The position numbers and the translations under genes were made by a program. This document shows, one piece after another, positions 63,635-64,000 of a DNA stretch of 64,000 bases; positions within the stretch are counted from its first letter, which is position 1; every line of letters starts with the position of its first letter. The notes beneath the pieces are model-generated. The model ran no database searches, was not told the DNA's origin, and saw nothing but the letters and a program-made list of their open reading frames with translations. Source of the stretch: Lithodes maja (lineage: Eukaryota > Arthropoda > Malacostraca > Decapoda > Lithodidae); the NCBI GenBank assembly GCA_037953745.1, contig JBAKBP010003240.1, positions 93,571 through 157,570 on the forward strand. Direction: 5' to 3'.

Positions 63635-63882
63635 AAGGGAGCTTCTTCTCACTGTCAACTAGATAATTATGTGCATAAATGTGTTTATTTAGGATAAGTT
63701 GGGTAGAGTGGTTTTGCTACTAGACTGGTAATCCTAATGTCCCGGATTCAAATGCTAATGTGTAAATGGGAACATATTATTGGGACGGACTCTTGTGCTG
63801 TACATGGTTTCAGTACATTATCACAAATCCTACTGACACGTTATACAAACATACCATCATTGTTTCCATTACATTAGCATGG
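63633..63882 (+). mobile_element. tRNA-like SINE, plus copy
   Basis: The sequence GGGAGCTTCTTCTCACTGTC, AAGTTGGGTAGAGTGG (A-box-like), CCCGGATTCAAATGC (B box), GGGAACATATTATTGGGACG and TTTCAGTACATTATCACAAA, ending in CATTAGCATGG, matches 60640-60880 reversed. It ends right where the LTR at the window edge begins. Confidence 0.65.
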
Positions 63883-64000
63883 TGTGCGACGTCTACCAGC
63901 GTTGGCAGAATCGCCTCTCGTTACCCACTAGCGCTCGCCAGGGACATCGAAATGGGCTACAGTTATCAGAGAATGTTGTTCTTTCTTTCCTAGTAATCGT
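63883..64000 (+). repeat. LTR start (element 6), cut by the window end
   Basis: TGTGCGACGTCTACCAGCGT, CAGAATCGCCTCTCGTTA and CAGAGAATGTTGTTCTTTCT closely match the first 115 bp of the element 4 LTR (50982 on). The element continues beyond the window, so whether it is a solo LTR or a full element cannot be told. Confidence 0.8.

Overview
This window looks like gene-poor, repeat-rich nuclear DNA from an invertebrate animal. The mix of CR1-like, RTE-like and Jockey/L2-like LINEs, Ty3/gypsy elements of Gmr1 type, TTAA-flanked MITEs, tRNA-like SINEs and (CT)n/(TA)n/(TATC)n microsatellites is what I would expect from a decapod crustacean; that placement is inference from repeat content. I found no host protein-coding gene, rRNA or intact tRNA gene. 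Every long ORF I can identify belongs to a transposable element, and nearly all are broken.

Layout. 1-8 kb: CR1-like RT fragment (-), two MITEs, a nearly full-length RTE-like LINE (-, about 2212-4775), a CR1-like LINE (+, about 4800-7450), an RTE endonuclease scrap and a MITE with 46-bp inverted ends. 8-12 kb: AT-rich DNA with a 62-bp x 4 tandem repeat and a 5'-truncated RTE copy (+). 12.2-37.3 kb: a Jockey/L2-like LINE split by a 23.9-kb block that resolves into three nested LTR retrotransposons, each with a 4-bp target-site duplication: element 1 (-, 12709-36579, GAAC) in the LINE; element 2 (+, 13677-30003, CTAG) in the 3' LTR of element 1; element 3 (-, 15345-23598, ATAC) in the 5' LTR of element 2. 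LTR divergence, judged by eye, falls from outside to inside, matching the nesting order. 37-50 kb: SINE-like repeats, a CR1-like RT (-), a (TA)n tract, three MITEs laid end to end sharing TTAA boundaries, a 42-bp minisatellite and more MITEs. 49-64 kb: a broken Jockey/L2-like LINE, a gutted LTR element (50982-53174) inside a palindromic repeat, a 490-bp MITE inside a 213-bp MITE, a third RTE 3' end, SINEs, and LTR fragments at 61.4-62.8 kb and at the window edge.

The LTR retrotransposons are the most notable content. Elements 1-3 have long LTRs (about 1.8 kb), a PBS beginning TGGCGACC, a polypurine tract ending in GGGG-type runs, a gag with a SCAN-like capsid region and CCHC zinc knuckle, and an aspartic protease with a DTG site. 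The rest of pol is gutted: the integrase core and the RT YxDD motif are missing, and the remnants lie in the order PR - integrase C-terminal-like - RT - RNase H, which fits the Gmr1 lineage. Elements 1 and 2 share the same internal pol deletion, so the deleted form was copied after it arose. This points to a non-autonomous family moved by another element's enzymes.
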